This document shows positions 17,835-27,510 of a DNA stretch of 64,000 bases, in pieces. Source of the stretch: Chryseobacterium sp. FP211-J200 (GTDB lineage: Bacteria > Bacteroidota > Bacteroidia > Flavobacteriales > Weeksellaceae). Made by a program: the position numbers and the translations under genes. Location of the stretch: positions 1 to 64,000 of the forward strand of contig NZ_LSHB01000030.1 of NCBI RefSeq assembly GCF_001643375.1. Reading direction: 5' to 3'. The notes below the pieces were generated by a model, which saw only the letters and a list, made by a program, of their open reading frames with translations, did not search any database and was not told the origin of the DNA. Position 1 is the stretch's first letter, and each line of letters starts with the position of its first letter.

Positions 17835-17866
17835 AAACAGCAGCTAAAAATTAGCTGCTGTTTCTT
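17835..17866. terminator. Bidirectional terminator between M14 peptidase and GH30 genes
   Basis: AAACAGCAGCTAA (17835-17847) pairs perfectly with TTAGCTGCTGTTT (17851-17863) around a 3-base loop; T-rich on the plus side and A-rich (T on minus) on the other. It can end both convergent transcripts. Confidence 0.88.
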
Positions 17867-17882
17867 TGAAAATAATATATAA

Positions 17883-19322
17883 CTATAAAACTATAGTCTG
17901 GATAGAATGCGCTGGCGCAGAGAGTTTCGAAGATTTTCCTTCGATCCAAAGATTGAAATCTGTATCCGCATCACCTTCGTTCATCACCACCACTACCAGT
18001 TCCCCACTCTCGTTCAGGAAACTTGTGGATAAGAGAAAATCTTTGTTTGTAGAAGTTCCTACGCGTTGTGCATTTGGTTTTACATATTTGGAAATGTGTC
18101 CGATGTAATAATATTCGTAAGTGTAATGCAATTCCTTCGTTCTCGAATCATAAATGATCGGTGCAAAACAGAAATTTCCAACGTGATTTGGGCCGCCTTT
18201 TTCGTCCAAAAGAATATTCCAGTCTGTCCATGCGGATGTGCCTTTGTTGAAATCGTTGATCATATTTCGCCCGTACAACTCTCCTAAACTCACATCATAG
18301 ATCTTCGAAAAATCAAACTGTTCTTTGCAACCTTCTGTGAAAATCAGGAATTTATCAGGAAAAGCTCTGTGTGTTTCTGACAGATTATCAAATAGTTGGG
18401 ATTTGTTGTTCCAGGTTTCGTACCAATGGTAACCAATTCCAGATGCGTACTTTGAAGTTTCAGGATCTTGCAAAGTCGTCGTTGCACGCTGGTACATCAA
18501 GTCTCTGTTATGATCCCAAATAATCACTTTTTTGTCTTCATAATTGTTTTTCCAAAGCGTTGGGCCAAGATTTTCTTTTAGGAATTTTGCCTCTTCATCT
18601 GCTGTGTACAAGCAAGATTCCCAAGTCTGAGTTGCCATTGGCTCGTTTTGGATCGTCAATCCCCAAACTGGAATATTTCGTTTTTCGTATTCCTGAATGA
18701 ATTTAACATAATAATTGGCCCACACTTGATAGTATTTGTCCAATAATTTTCCGCCTTTCAGCATATCATTATTGGTTTTCATCCAGGCTGGCGGACTCCA
18801 AGGACTGAAATAGAATCTGAAATCTTTTGGATCAATCGCTTTCTGTGCTAATTTGATCAATGGGATTTTGTACTGTTCATCGTGCTTTACATCAAAAGAA
18901 TTCAGAGATTCATCATTGTCTTTGACGTAAGTGTAGGAATCGCTGGAGAAATCGCAGGAGTTCATATTGGTACGAACCACATTGTAGTCTATCCCCGATT
19001 TTCCATAATAAGCTTCAATAAATTCTTTCTGTTTTTCTTTCGGAATTTTCGCAAAAACCTCTGCAGAAGCGTCTGTGATTGCGCCACCAATTCCAATCAA
19101 TTTTTGATACTTGAAATCCGGATCTACGAAAACACAAACATCTGTTTCCTTTGGCTGAGGGAAATCTGTGAAAACGGCATTGGTTTTTTTTGCAAATTTC
19201 TCATTGTTCTTTTGCGAAGTAAGAATCACTTTCCCTTGCTTCATTCCTTTTTTCCAGTAATTCTGGGCATTCAAATTTGCTGAAAGTGATAAAGCAGCAA
19301 ATAGTACAATTGTCTTTTTCAT
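17883..19322 (-). CDS. GH30 family glycoside hydrolase (beta-glucosidase/glucanase type)
   Basis: 479 residues, Sec signal peptide (MKKTIVLFAALSLSANLNAQ). GH30 fold: 'LIGIGGAITDASAEVF' (about 75-90), acid/base Glu227 in LTIQNEP and nucleophile Glu330 in IFTEGC, then the C-terminal beta-sandwich with 'VVVVMNEGDADTDFNLWIEG'. It is the last gene of the susCD locus and probably removes glucose or gentiobiose units from beta-1,6- or beta-1,3-glucan oligomers in the periplasm. Subfamily 1 or 3 cannot be decided by eye. It lies 46 bases downstream of the GH16 gene, with an 11-base direct repeat (AATTTGACATC) in between. Confidence 0.88.
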   Translation of the reverse strand: MKKTIVLFAALSLSANLNAQNYWKKGMKQGKVILTSQKNNEKFAKKTNAVFTDFPQPKETDVCVFVDPDFKYQKLIGIGGAITDASAEVFAKIPKEKQKEFIEAYYGKSGIDYNVVRTNMNSCDFSSDSYTYVKDNDESLNSFDVKHDEQYKIPLIKLAQKAIDPKDFRFYFSPWSPPAWMKTNNDMLKGGKLLDKYYQVWANYYVKFIQEYEKRNIPVWGLTIQNEPMATQTWESCLYTADEEAKFLKENLGPTLWKNNYEDKKVIIWDHNRDLMYQRATTTLQDPETSKYASGIGYHWYETWNNKSQLFDNLSETHRAFPDKFLIFTEGCKEQFDFSKIYDVSLGELYGRNMINDFNKGTSAWTDWNILLDEKGGPNHVGNFCFAPIIYDSRTKELHYTYEYYYIGHISKYVKPNAQRVGTSTNKDFLLSTSFLNESGELVVVVMNEGDADTDFNLWIEGKSSKLSAPAHSIQTIVL

Positions 19323-19334
19323 TTTTATTTTTAA

Positions 19335-19358
19335 AATTTGACATCACAATTTGACATC
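19335..19358. repeat. Short tandem direct repeat
   Basis: AATTTGACATC occurs at 19335-19345 and 19348-19358, 13 bases apart, in the gap before the distal GH30 gene. It may be a minor slippage product or a protein site; nothing further supports either. Confidence 0.4.
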
Positions 19359-19368
19359 GATTTATTAA

Positions 19369-20169
19369 TTATTTTTTATAAATTCTGACATAGTCTATCA
19401 GAAATTTTTGTGGATATATGGATTCATCCACACCTTCTTTTCCGCCCCAGTTCCCTCCTACTGCCTGATTCAGGATCAAATAGAATGGTTGGTCGAATGG
19501 CCAGGCTTCGTAGTCATTTTCAGTTTTAATGTAGGTGAAATATTTTTTGTCATCCACGAACATCTCAATCTTTTCTGGCGTCCAATCGGCTCTGTAAACG
19601 TGGAAGTTTTCTGCAACATCTTTGATGATGATCGTATACGTTTTCTGAGTGTTGATGATATGATTGTACTTCTTGGTGTGGACTGATGCGTGTACATAAC
19701 CTTCGTTGTAACCAACGTGTTCCATAATGTCGATCTCGCCATCATCTGGCCATTCTTTGATGTTTTTGCTCAGCATCCAGATGGCCGGCCAGGTTCCTTT
19801 ACCTTTTGGCAATTTGGCTCGCACCTCCACAGTTCCGTATTGGAATGGAAAAGTATTCTTCGTGATCAATTTTGCTGAAGTGTAATCGTTCTTCTCCCAC
19901 TTTTCTCTTTTGGCTTCGATGATGAGATGGCCGTCTTCTACCCTTGCATTTTCTGTTCTGTCTTTGGTGTAGAACTGAAGTTCATTGTTTCCGAAACCAT
20001 CGCCACCAACTTCAAATTCCCATTTGGATGCGTCTGGTAATCCTCTCTTATTGAATTCATCCTGAAAGACCAATTTCCCCTTGTCTGCATTTTTTTGATT
20101 GATGCAAGAAGAATTCATTAATAAGATCAATGGAAGAGCCGATAAAATTTGAATTTTGCTGAACTTCAT
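19369..20169 (-). CDS. GH16 endo-beta-1,3-glucanase (laminarinase-type) lipoprotein
   Basis: 266 residues, lipoprotein signal peptide with Cys22 (LLMNSSC). The catalytic motif GEIDIMEHVG is intact: nucleophile Glu145, Asp147, acid/base Glu150. 'WPAIWMLSK' (about 127-135) and 'WDYVRIYK'-like end 'FLIDYVRIYKK' are typical of bacterial GH16 laminarinases. It likely cuts the beta-1,3 backbone of laminarin or fungal glucan at the outer membrane, delivering oligomers to SusCD. It lies between two GH30 genes in the same orientation and spacing as the rest of the operon. Confidence 0.93.
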   Translation of the reverse strand: MKFSKIQILSALPLILLMNSSCINQKNADKGKLVFQDEFNKRGLPDASKWEFEVGGDGFGNNELQFYTKDRTENARVEDGHLIIEAKREKWEKNDYTSAKLITKNTFPFQYGTVEVRAKLPKGKGTWPAIWMLSKNIKEWPDDGEIDIMEHVGYNEGYVHASVHTKKYNHIINTQKTYTIIIKDVAENFHVYRADWTPEKIEMFVDDKKYFTYIKTENDYEAWPFDQPFYLILNQAVGGNWGGKEGVDESIYPQKFLIDYVRIYKK

Positions 20170-20197
20170 AAATTATATTTCGTTATTAATTAAAACC

Positions 20198-21625
20198 TTA
20201 AAAAACAAATGTTGCTACAGCCCTTGCTGGTAAAGAAGTTGCTGCTGATTTGCCATTCATTTTAATATTGAAATTCTCTGTTGCATTTCCTTCATTAAGG
20301 ACAATCAAAGTCGTTTTTCCATTTGGAGTCGTGAATGCCACAGAACTTAGATTTCCAGGTTGAGTTGAAGCAATTCTTTGAGAATTCTGAGGAACAAATT
20401 TGGAAGCGTGCGCAATGATGTAATAAGCGACGTTTTTTGTGAAAGCCTCATTGTTATTGACTGTTATCGCACCTTTGCATTGTGTACAACCGCCGTCTGT
20501 ATGCGGATTGAAACTTGGGTCGTTGGCCAGATTCCATTCCAAAGCGATCTTACTCCAGTTTCTCATAGAACCGATGATCACATTTTTGGAATGCCACATC
20601 AGGTCATCAGAAAAAGATGAAGTTGAGCCTGTCCATTGTTCGGTAAAATATAGATTTTTGGTTGGATAAGCCAAATGCACATTGCTCAAAACAGCGATGT
20701 TGCCTGCATAAAGATGGAACGCCGAACCGTCAACATACTTTGCTGCGTCTGCATCCGCTAGGATTTCCATTGGATATTCCGGTTTATCGCAATTGTGATC
20801 GTAAAGGACTATTTTGGTCTTGACATTTGCAGCTTGAAAAGCCGGACCAAGACTATTTTTGATGAATGCTGCCTGCTGTGGAGCGGTCATGAGTAAACTT
20901 GGATTGTTGCCAGGATGCAAAGGTTCGTTCTGAGGCGTTATCGCATCGATTGTACTTCCCTGCGCCTTCATTCCTTGAATATATTTCACAAAATACTGCG
21001 CATATACATTATAATACTGCGGCTGAAGACTTCCACCGATGGAACTTCCGTTATCTTTCATCCAGACTGGCGGCGCCCACGGTGCAGCCATGATCTTGAT
21101 GTTTGGATTGATAGTCAATATTTTCTTCAACATATCGATCAGAGCTTGATCTTTGGCTAAGGAAAAATTCGCTAGAGAAACATCCGTTTGACCTGCTAGC
21201 ATATCGTCATATGAGAAAACGGTGCTGTTAAGATCCGACGCGCCAATACTTAATCTGATATAACTTACTCCGATAGAATTCTCTTTATTAGAAAAGATAT
21301 CTTGCAGTAATTCTTCTTTCTTCGTTGCAGATAATTGATTGATCACTTGAACACTTCCTCCAGTCAACGTATAACCAAAACCATCAATCGTCTGATATTT
21401 CTGCGATGCATCCACATCCAACGTTTGATAATTGTTTGTTACATTATTGAAAATGATGTCGGTTTGTTTTTGAAGTTTTGTGGACTCGTCGGCTGTGGTA
21501 ATCCATACCTGTGCGTGGTCTGAACGCTCGGAAACAGAACTCTTTGAAGTACAAAAAAGAACAGAAAAAAGCGCTGCAGAAACTGCAGCACTTTTAAGAA
21601 AATAATTTGATGTGAAACTGATCAT
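20198..21625 (-). CDS. GH30 glycoside hydrolase, probable subfamily 3 (beta-1,6-glucanase)
   Basis: 475 residues. Possible lipobox at Cys25 (SVLFC). GH30 motifs: 'TIDGFGYTLTGGSVQVI', acid/base Glu234 in TPQNEP, nucleophile Glu329 in YFTEQW, plus 'GGCTQCKGAITV', a cysteine-containing segment I associate with subfamily 3 endo-beta-1,6-glucanases such as those of Bacteroides yeast-glucan loci. The other GH30 in this operon lacks that segment, so the two probably differ in specificity. Its ATG shares one base with the susD stop (TAATG on the minus strand), so translation is coupled to the glycan-binding protein. Confidence 0.88.
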   Translation of the reverse strand: MISFTSNYFLKSAAVSAALFSVLFCTSKSSVSERSDHAQVWITTADESTKLQKQTDIIFNNVTNNYQTLDVDASQKYQTIDGFGYTLTGGSVQVINQLSATKKEELLQDIFSNKENSIGVSYIRLSIGASDLNSTVFSYDDMLAGQTDVSLANFSLAKDQALIDMLKKILTINPNIKIMAAPWAPPVWMKDNGSSIGGSLQPQYYNVYAQYFVKYIQGMKAQGSTIDAITPQNEPLHPGNNPSLLMTAPQQAAFIKNSLGPAFQAANVKTKIVLYDHNCDKPEYPMEILADADAAKYVDGSAFHLYAGNIAVLSNVHLAYPTKNLYFTEQWTGSTSSFSDDLMWHSKNVIIGSMRNWSKIALEWNLANDPSFNPHTDGGCTQCKGAITVNNNEAFTKNVAYYIIAHASKFVPQNSQRIASTQPGNLSSVAFTTPNGKTTLIVLNEGNATENFNIKMNGKSAATSLPARAVATFVF

Positions 21626-23175
21626 TAATATTGAGGATTTTGATTCATTATTGTATTAGGCAATTCATTAAATGGAATAGGTAAAATTTCATTTTTACCA
21701 CTGACAAATCCTTTTGAAGCTAATTTGGAAGGAGCATCTCCCCATCTTACAAGATCAAACCATCTGTGGCCTTCACCAGCAAGCTCTCTTCTTCTCTCAT
21801 CTTTGATTGCTTGTAAAGAGACAGGAACTGATGCTAATCCTACTCTACCTCTAACAGCATCTAACAATGCTTGCGCTCTTGCCCCTGTTGCTCCCAAAGC
21901 TTCAGCTTCCATCAAGTAAGTATCGGCTAATCGTATTGCAACATAGTTCTGACGGAAATTAAGTTCTGCCGAACCAGGTAAAGAACTTCGCAAATCATTA
22001 GTAGGTAAATACTTATTTAAAAAGTATCCGGTATCCGCGTAAGCCGGACTGTAGGATATCTTTCCTTCTGTAACTAGTTGTTTTGCATTGAATATGGTTA
22101 CATTTAATCTAGGATCTCCCTGCATAAAATTAAATAAATCTTCAGTTACAGTATTAAATGCCCAACCAGAATAGATGTCTGGTGCAGTGTTATTTGGTAT
22201 ATCCTTTAAAGAATAAGAACGTGGTCCCACCATAACATTGATAGAGTTACCCTCATCTTTTCCTTGTCCCCAGAATCCCCAATCAGAATTTCCCTTGTTA
22301 GTGTGCATAACTTCTAATATAGACTCTGTCGAAAATTTATAAGGGTCAGAAGTTTCCGGACCGACTTTGAATAGGTCAGCATAATTTGAAACAAGCTTAT
22401 ATCCGTATTGGCTTGTTCCCCCAGGTACACCATTTACTTCTGAAAATTGCGCTGCTGCTTCTGGCATTTTTTTATCATAAAGATAAATTTTTCCTAATAT
22501 TGCTCTGGCTGTTCCTTGTGTTATTCTACCTTTATCATTTCCTGTTGCTGTCATCATCAAATCAGGAATCGCAGAATTGATATCACTTTCAATCTGAGCA
22601 TAAACTTCACTTGGTTTTGCTTGCGGTATATTCCAATAATCATCGTCAAATTTTATAGACTTAACTATTAAAGGGATGTTTCCAAACATTCTTACCAATT
22701 CAAAATAATACAAAGATCTAAGTACTAATGCTTCGGCAGTGTATCTCTTTTTCAAATCATCACTCATATTTGCGCCAGGAACCTTTTCTATTAACAAGTT
22801 TGCTCGTGCAATACCTTGATAATAATCTTTCCAGTAACTTCCGGGCATAGTATTAGGATTTATTGTGTAATTATTTAGTCCCTGAATACCTGCACCATCA
22901 TTAGAATTGCCACCTCCTGAATAAAAATCATCTGATCCGGCATTAAAGAATGTAACAGAGTTTTCAAAACCACCAGAATATTTTCTTAATATATCATATA
23001 CAGAGACTAGTGCACTAAAAGACTGCTGTTCATTTTGAAAATAGAGATCCGTATTAAAAGAGCCTAAATTTTGGACATCATCCAAATATGCATCATTACA
23101 TGCAATGCTACCAAAACTCAAACCAGTTAGAAATGTGATGGCGAGTCCTTTATATAAAAAATTTTTATTTTTCAT
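21625..23175 (-). CDS. SusD/RagB family outer-membrane glycan-binding lipoprotein
   Basis: 516 residues, lipoprotein signal peptide with Cys26 (SIACNDAYLDD). The RagB/SusD core shows TPR-like helices ('YFELVRMFGNIPLIVKS', 'AEALVLRSLYYF'), and the C-terminal 'IRLADTYLMEAEALGATGARAQALLDAVRGRVGL' and 'ERRRELAGEGHRWFDLVRWG' that are the family signature. It captures glucan at the surface and closes over the SusC pore. Placed 11 bases after susC and coupled to the GH30 gene. Confidence 0.96.
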   Translation of the reverse strand: MKNKNFLYKGLAITFLTGLSFGSIACNDAYLDDVQNLGSFNTDLYFQNEQQSFSALVSVYDILRKYSGGFENSVTFFNAGSDDFYSGGGNSNDGAGIQGLNNYTINPNTMPGSYWKDYYQGIARANLLIEKVPGANMSDDLKKRYTAEALVLRSLYYFELVRMFGNIPLIVKSIKFDDDYWNIPQAKPSEVYAQIESDINSAIPDLMMTATGNDKGRITQGTARAILGKIYLYDKKMPEAAAQFSEVNGVPGGTSQYGYKLVSNYADLFKVGPETSDPYKFSTESILEVMHTNKGNSDWGFWGQGKDEGNSINVMVGPRSYSLKDIPNNTAPDIYSGWAFNTVTEDLFNFMQGDPRLNVTIFNAKQLVTEGKISYSPAYADTGYFLNKYLPTNDLRSSLPGSAELNFRQNYVAIRLADTYLMEAEALGATGARAQALLDAVRGRVGLASVPVSLQAIKDERRRELAGEGHRWFDLVRWGDAPSKLASKGFVSGKNEILPIPFNELPNTIMNQNPQY

Positions 23176-23186
23176 TTTTTTAAGAA

Positions 23187-26105
23187 TTAAAATTGAATAT
23201 TTGCACCTATTAAGAATGTTCTAGCTTGTGGATAATAAGCTCTATCAACCCCAATAATATCTTGCTCGGAGTTATTTCTTCCTGCAATCTCTGGATCATA
23301 GCCAGTATATTTTGTGAAAGTAAATACATTTTCTCCTGTTATGTAAAGCCTTACTTTACTCATCCCAAATCGAGTTGTAACGTCTTGAGGAATAGTATAT
23401 CCCAATTGAATAATTTTTAAACGAACATAATCTCCTTTTTGAAGGTAATAATTAGACATCCAAGAATAATTATGATTAGAATCGTCTCTAGTAACCCTTG
23501 GATTATCGTTTGTAGATCCTTCACCAGTCCAACGATCTAGAATCTTTGTTTGATAATTTGCGTCAAGCATATCTAATCTTCTAAGACCCTGGAATATTTT
23601 GTTACCTGCCTGTCCTTGTGCAAACGCCATAAAATCGAAATTTTTATAGTTCAAGTTTACAGTCAAACCAAAAGTATATTTTGGGATAGAACTTCCCAAG
23701 TTGACTTTATCATTATCATCAATTTTTCCATCTCCATTACTGTCTTGCCAAATAAAGTCTCCTGGTTTTGCACTAGACAATAATTTTTCTCCATTTGAGT
23801 TGACATAGGAGTCGACTTGCGCTTGATTTTGGAATACTCCGCTATATGTGTAACCGTAAAAAGAACCATAAGGCTGACCAACTTGTACTCTAGATACGGC
23901 TCCCATGGTTTGGAAAGAAGCAAGGTTGAAATAGTCAATATCATCCTCTAAACGAAGGACTTTGTTTTTTATAGTGGCAAAATTTCCGTTGACAGAGATT
24001 CCGAAGTCATTCCAGTTCTTCTTGTAGCCTAACTCCAGCTCAAGTCCTGAATTTTCCATATCTCCAACATTTGACCATGGTAAATTAGGAACCCCTACAT
24101 AACCAGGAATATTAATTTGTCTTAGGATGTCGGTTGTTTTCTTTTTATACCAATCTGCCGTCAATGTAAAATTATTGAATAATTTCAAATCAGCAGCAAT
24201 ATTTAACTGGCTGGTTTCTTCCCATTTTAAATTGGGATTTTCCATTGTACTTGGCGCATATCCAATAATAATATTGTTGCCAGCATTGGTGTAATTACTC
24301 CCAGAAACCATGAAACTAGCAAATCTGAAATTTTCCATTTCATCATTTCCTAAAACGCCATAACCTCCTCTAAGTTTCAAATTGTTGACAACTTTATTTT
24401 CTGGCCAAAAGTTTTCTTTATTAACATTCCAACCAATAGACATAGATGGGAAAGTTCCCCAATGTTCTTTCGTTGCAAATTTTGATGAACCATCTCTACG
24501 AATAGTTCCCGTAAATAGATACTTATCTGCATAGTCATAAATAATTCTACCAAAATAAGATGCTTTACGTGTTTGTATCCCATCCCATCCAGTTGCTGTA
24601 ATATCATCTTGAGGAATATTGAAGTTGAAAGAGGCATCCTGCCAGTTATCAATCGGTAAATTAGTGTATGTGAGACTAGTACCGCCAGAGATATTATATC
24701 TATACACCCCTTGTCCTACTAATACATTCAAATTATGATCACCAAATCTATTTTGATAATTCAAAGTATTTTCCATACTCCATTCGAATTTATTTTCATC
24801 TACCTTATTCAAGCTATTAAAACCAGTATTACTGTAGTTAGGACTTAAATAATATTTTGGCATAAACGAACGACTTCCCCAATATGATTTTTTACCATTT
24901 AAACTCGTTTTGAATGTAAGGCTCTTATGAAGTTTTAATTCAGCAAAAACATTCGCAACTAAATCGTCAGACCAGCTATAATTTCCCTGTTGTATGTAAC
25001 GAAAAGCCCTTGGATTGGTCATTTCTTGATTTACATACTGTGAAATTCCATAAGGATTTCCATTAGGGTCACGAATTATATATTGATTTGTGTAACCACT
25101 AGGATCTACCATAGACCAATCTTTTACGACAACAGGAGTTGTAGGGTCTAAGTTAACAGCAGAAGCTAAAGGACCACCATATTCTTCATTTGCACTGATA
25201 CCTTGAGATTTTGTATGTGTGTACGCAAAAGTCTGCCCAACTGTCAACCAATCTGTAACTTTATGTGTTGAGTTTAATCTTGCATTGAGTCTTTTGTAAT
25301 ATGAGATATCACTCATTACAATTCCAGTTTGATCAAAATATCCAAATGAAGCATAGTATGTAGATTTCTCATTTCCTCCATTAATACTCACTTCATGATT
25401 TGATTTCTCGCCCGTTCCAAAAATAGTGTCTTGCCAATCTGTACCTTTACCAAATTTTGATGGATCTGCGTAGCGAATTGGTTTTCCGTCATTGGAAAAA
25501 GCTTCATTAATAATTGTAGCATATTCTGTAGCATTGAGAAGATCTAATTTTTTTGCAGCATTTCCAAATCCATAAAATCCATTATATGAGAGACCAAGCT
25601 TCCCTTTCTTGCCTTTTTTAGTGGTAACAAGAATAACTCCTTTGGCCGCAGAAACCCCATAAATTGCAGATGAAGCCCCATCTTTTAGAACTTCAATACT
25701 TTCTATGTCGGACTGGTTTAACCATCCAATATTATCCACGACAATACCATCAACTACCCAAAGAGGACTATTACTTCCTGCACCGAAACTGGTGATTCCT
25801 CTTACACGCACCGTAGCTGCGGCACCTGGTTGTCCAGAGTTCGTAACTACCGATACACCAGCAGCTCTACCTTGTAACACTTGCTCAGGCTTTCCTGCCG
25901 GAATGTTTTCAATATCCGAAGCTTTTATGCTAGCAATTGCACCTGTTACATTACTTTTCTTTTGAGTCCCATAACCGATAACCACGACTTCTTCTATTAC
26001 TTTTTCTTTAGAAGTCGTGTCACTTACCCGTTGTTGAGCTGAGTAGTTGGCTGTAAAGTAGAGAACAGCCGCTAGCCCAAGACATTTTGAATACTTTAAG
26101 TTCAT
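23187..26105 (-). CDS. SusC/RagA family TonB-linked outer-membrane receptor
   Basis: 972 residues, signal peptide (MNLKYSKCLGLAAVLYFTANYSAQ). The plug starts with EEVVVIGYGTQKKSNVTGAI, followed by the SusC-specific 'GRAAGVSV', 'VRVRGI' and 'PLWVVDGI' blocks, then a beta-barrel ending in 'FLIGANIQF' with terminal Phe. The N-terminal carboxypeptidase-regulatory-like domain of classical SusC is missing: only about 20 residues separate the signal peptide from the TonB-box-like EEVVVIGYG. This short form is common in Chryseobacterium. It imports the glucan oligosaccharides bound by SusD, using TonB energy. First gene of the minus-strand locus. Confidence 0.96.
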   Translation of the reverse strand: MNLKYSKCLGLAAVLYFTANYSAQQRVSDTTSKEKVIEEVVVIGYGTQKKSNVTGAIASIKASDIENIPAGKPEQVLQGRAAGVSVVTNSGQPGAAATVRVRGITSFGAGSNSPLWVVDGIVVDNIGWLNQSDIESIEVLKDGASSAIYGVSAAKGVILVTTKKGKKGKLGLSYNGFYGFGNAAKKLDLLNATEYATIINEAFSNDGKPIRYADPSKFGKGTDWQDTIFGTGEKSNHEVSINGGNEKSTYYASFGYFDQTGIVMSDISYYKRLNARLNSTHKVTDWLTVGQTFAYTHTKSQGISANEEYGGPLASAVNLDPTTPVVVKDWSMVDPSGYTNQYIIRDPNGNPYGISQYVNQEMTNPRAFRYIQQGNYSWSDDLVANVFAELKLHKSLTFKTSLNGKKSYWGSRSFMPKYYLSPNYSNTGFNSLNKVDENKFEWSMENTLNYQNRFGDHNLNVLVGQGVYRYNISGGTSLTYTNLPIDNWQDASFNFNIPQDDITATGWDGIQTRKASYFGRIIYDYADKYLFTGTIRRDGSSKFATKEHWGTFPSMSIGWNVNKENFWPENKVVNNLKLRGGYGVLGNDEMENFRFASFMVSGSNYTNAGNNIIIGYAPSTMENPNLKWEETSQLNIAADLKLFNNFTLTADWYKKKTTDILRQINIPGYVGVPNLPWSNVGDMENSGLELELGYKKNWNDFGISVNGNFATIKNKVLRLEDDIDYFNLASFQTMGAVSRVQVGQPYGSFYGYTYSGVFQNQAQVDSYVNSNGEKLLSSAKPGDFIWQDSNGDGKIDDNDKVNLGSSIPKYTFGLTVNLNYKNFDFMAFAQGQAGNKIFQGLRRLDMLDANYQTKILDRWTGEGSTNDNPRVTRDDSNHNYSWMSNYYLQKGDYVRLKIIQLGYTIPQDVTTRFGMSKVRLYITGENVFTFTKYTGYDPEIAGRNNSEQDIIGVDRAYYPQARTFLIGANIQF

Positions 26106-26126
26106 ATTTTAATTAATTTTTGTTAA

Positions 26127-26150
26127 TCTCAAACTGAGACAATAAAAGTA
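26127..26150 (-). promoter_or_regulatory. susC upstream palindrome and promoter-like box
   Basis: A TCTCA-AAC-TGAGA palindrome (26127-26139) lies directly after a minus-strand near-consensus -7 element TACTTTTA (26143-26150). A regulator bound there would block or modulate the start of susC transcription. No matching palindrome was found by eye beside the divergent transporter gene. Confidence 0.3.
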
Positions 26151-26252
26151 ATTTATTTTTTCACATCACAAAATAAAATTTTATTTTTTTTGTTTTCCTT
26201 TTATTGATGGGATTTTCAGTGAGGTACTTATCATAAATTCCGTTAATTTTTG

Positions 26253-26260
26253 TACATTTG
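26253..26260 (+). promoter_or_regulatory. -7 promoter box of MFS-Nudix operon
   Basis: TACATTTG, about 50 bases before the ATG at 26311; no obvious -33. Confidence 0.45.
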
Positions 26261-26310
26261 AAATCCCTGAAAAAGTGAGTGAATGTTAAAAATAAGTTAA
26301 CTTGGATTAA

Positions 26311-27510
26311 ATGAATGTTAATAAAAATAGAATAAAGATACCGCTCATGTTAAGCTTTCTGATATTCTCTATGTTATTGAACAGCATGGGCGTGATCATA
26401 CTCCAACTTTCGGAGAAGGTTTCTTACAAAGGTTTGGGTGTTTTGGAGTCTTTCAAAGATATTCCGATGGCAATCATGTCTTTATTTTGTGTGAACCTGA
26501 TCGCTAAGACAGGAAACAAAAACGCATTGATTTTCTCATTGATCTTTATCCTGGTAAGTTGCATCGCACTGCCATTGGTAGATGCATTTTGGTTCTTCAA
26601 GATCTGGTTGAGTATTGTGGGCGTCAGTTTTGCGTTGGCGAAGATCTCCGTCTTCAGTATTATAAAGAATAATTTTAAGGATGAGCAATTGTCAAGTGCA
26701 ATCAGTAGTGTGGACGCTTCATTTATGTTTGGGATATTTTTCGTGAATATTGGTTTCGGAACATTGCTGACCAGTTCTTATGCAAACTATTGGAAGTTTG
26801 GATTTTGGATCATTGCCTTTCTAAGTATCATCACACTTCTGATGCTGAGAGCTGCAAAAATAGATGAAGAACCAAACAATGATCATAGAAAAAAATCCGG
26901 CGAGTGGAAATTCTTTCTAACTCCAAAGCTCGTTTATTTTTTCATCATCGTCTTCTTCATGGTTTTTATAGAACAGAGTTTTAATTCCTGGCTTCCAAGC
27001 TTTTTCAAGAATAATCTGAAGATCAATTCTTACTTTGCATTGCAGGCTTCTGCATTTTTGGCCTTATTCTCATTTGTTGGAAGATTGATCACAAGTCGAT
27101 TGATATTGAGGTTTCATTGGTTCAGATTTGTATTGGTCTGTCTTTTCATGGTCTTCGTAATATTAGGAATTTGCCAAGTATTGATCTCTTATTTCTACGT
27201 TGATTTCAAATTTTCATTAATATTCCTAATGCCAATGGTTGGCCTATTCCTTGCACCACTTTTCCCACTTTACAACTCTGAGATATTGAATAAGGTTCCG
27301 AAAGAAAAAACGCACCTTTTGGTATCAATCGTTGTCATATTTTCCTCTTTGGGAAGTTCTGTAGGATCGCTCTATATGGCAATCATTTTTTACAAAGATG
27401 TAAGTAATTTTTACCCTTTATTTATTTTATTACCATTATTAATTATATTTGGCCTTACTTTTTTCCTAAATAAAACGCCAATAACCTATGACCGAGAACA
27501 CCAAGAATAA
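26311..27510 (+). CDS. MFS transporter, sugar (glucose/fucose permease-like)
   Basis: 399 residues with about 12 membrane segments, of the FHS/GluP-type MFS branch ('PLMLSFLIFSMLLNSMGVIILQ', 'LSSAISSVDASFMFGIFFVNIGFG', 'FLALFSFVGRLITSRLILRF', 'LAPLFPLYNSEIL'). Given its place opposite a beta-glucan SusCD locus, it probably carries the monosaccharide released (glucose) across the inner membrane; that is inferred from context. It overlaps the following Nudix regulator gene by 23 bases, so the two are one operon, with the regulator transcribed after its likely target transporter. Confidence 0.82.
   Translation: MNVNKNRIKIPLMLSFLIFSMLLNSMGVIILQLSEKVSYKGLGVLESFKDIPMAIMSLFCVNLIAKTGNKNALIFSLIFILVSCIALPLVDAFWFFKIWLSIVGVSFALAKISVFSIIKNNFKDEQLSSAISSVDASFMFGIFFVNIGFGTLLTSSYANYWKFGFWIIAFLSIITLLMLRAAKIDEEPNNDHRKKSGEWKFFLTPKLVYFFIIVFFMVFIEQSFNSWLPSFFKNNLKINSYFALQASAFLALFSFVGRLITSRLILRFHWFRFVLVCLFMVFVILGICQVLISYFYVDFKFSLIFLMPMVGLFLAPLFPLYNSEILNKVPKEKTHLLVSIVVIFSSLGSSVGSLYMAIIFYKDVSNFYPLFILLPLLIIFGLTFFLNKTPITYDREHQE

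Noticed and set aside
23187-26105. Missing N-terminal carboxypeptidase-like domain in SusC as evidence of truncation
   Set aside because: The signal peptide and TonB-linked plug are intact; short SusC forms are, as far as I recall, usual in Chryseobacterium.
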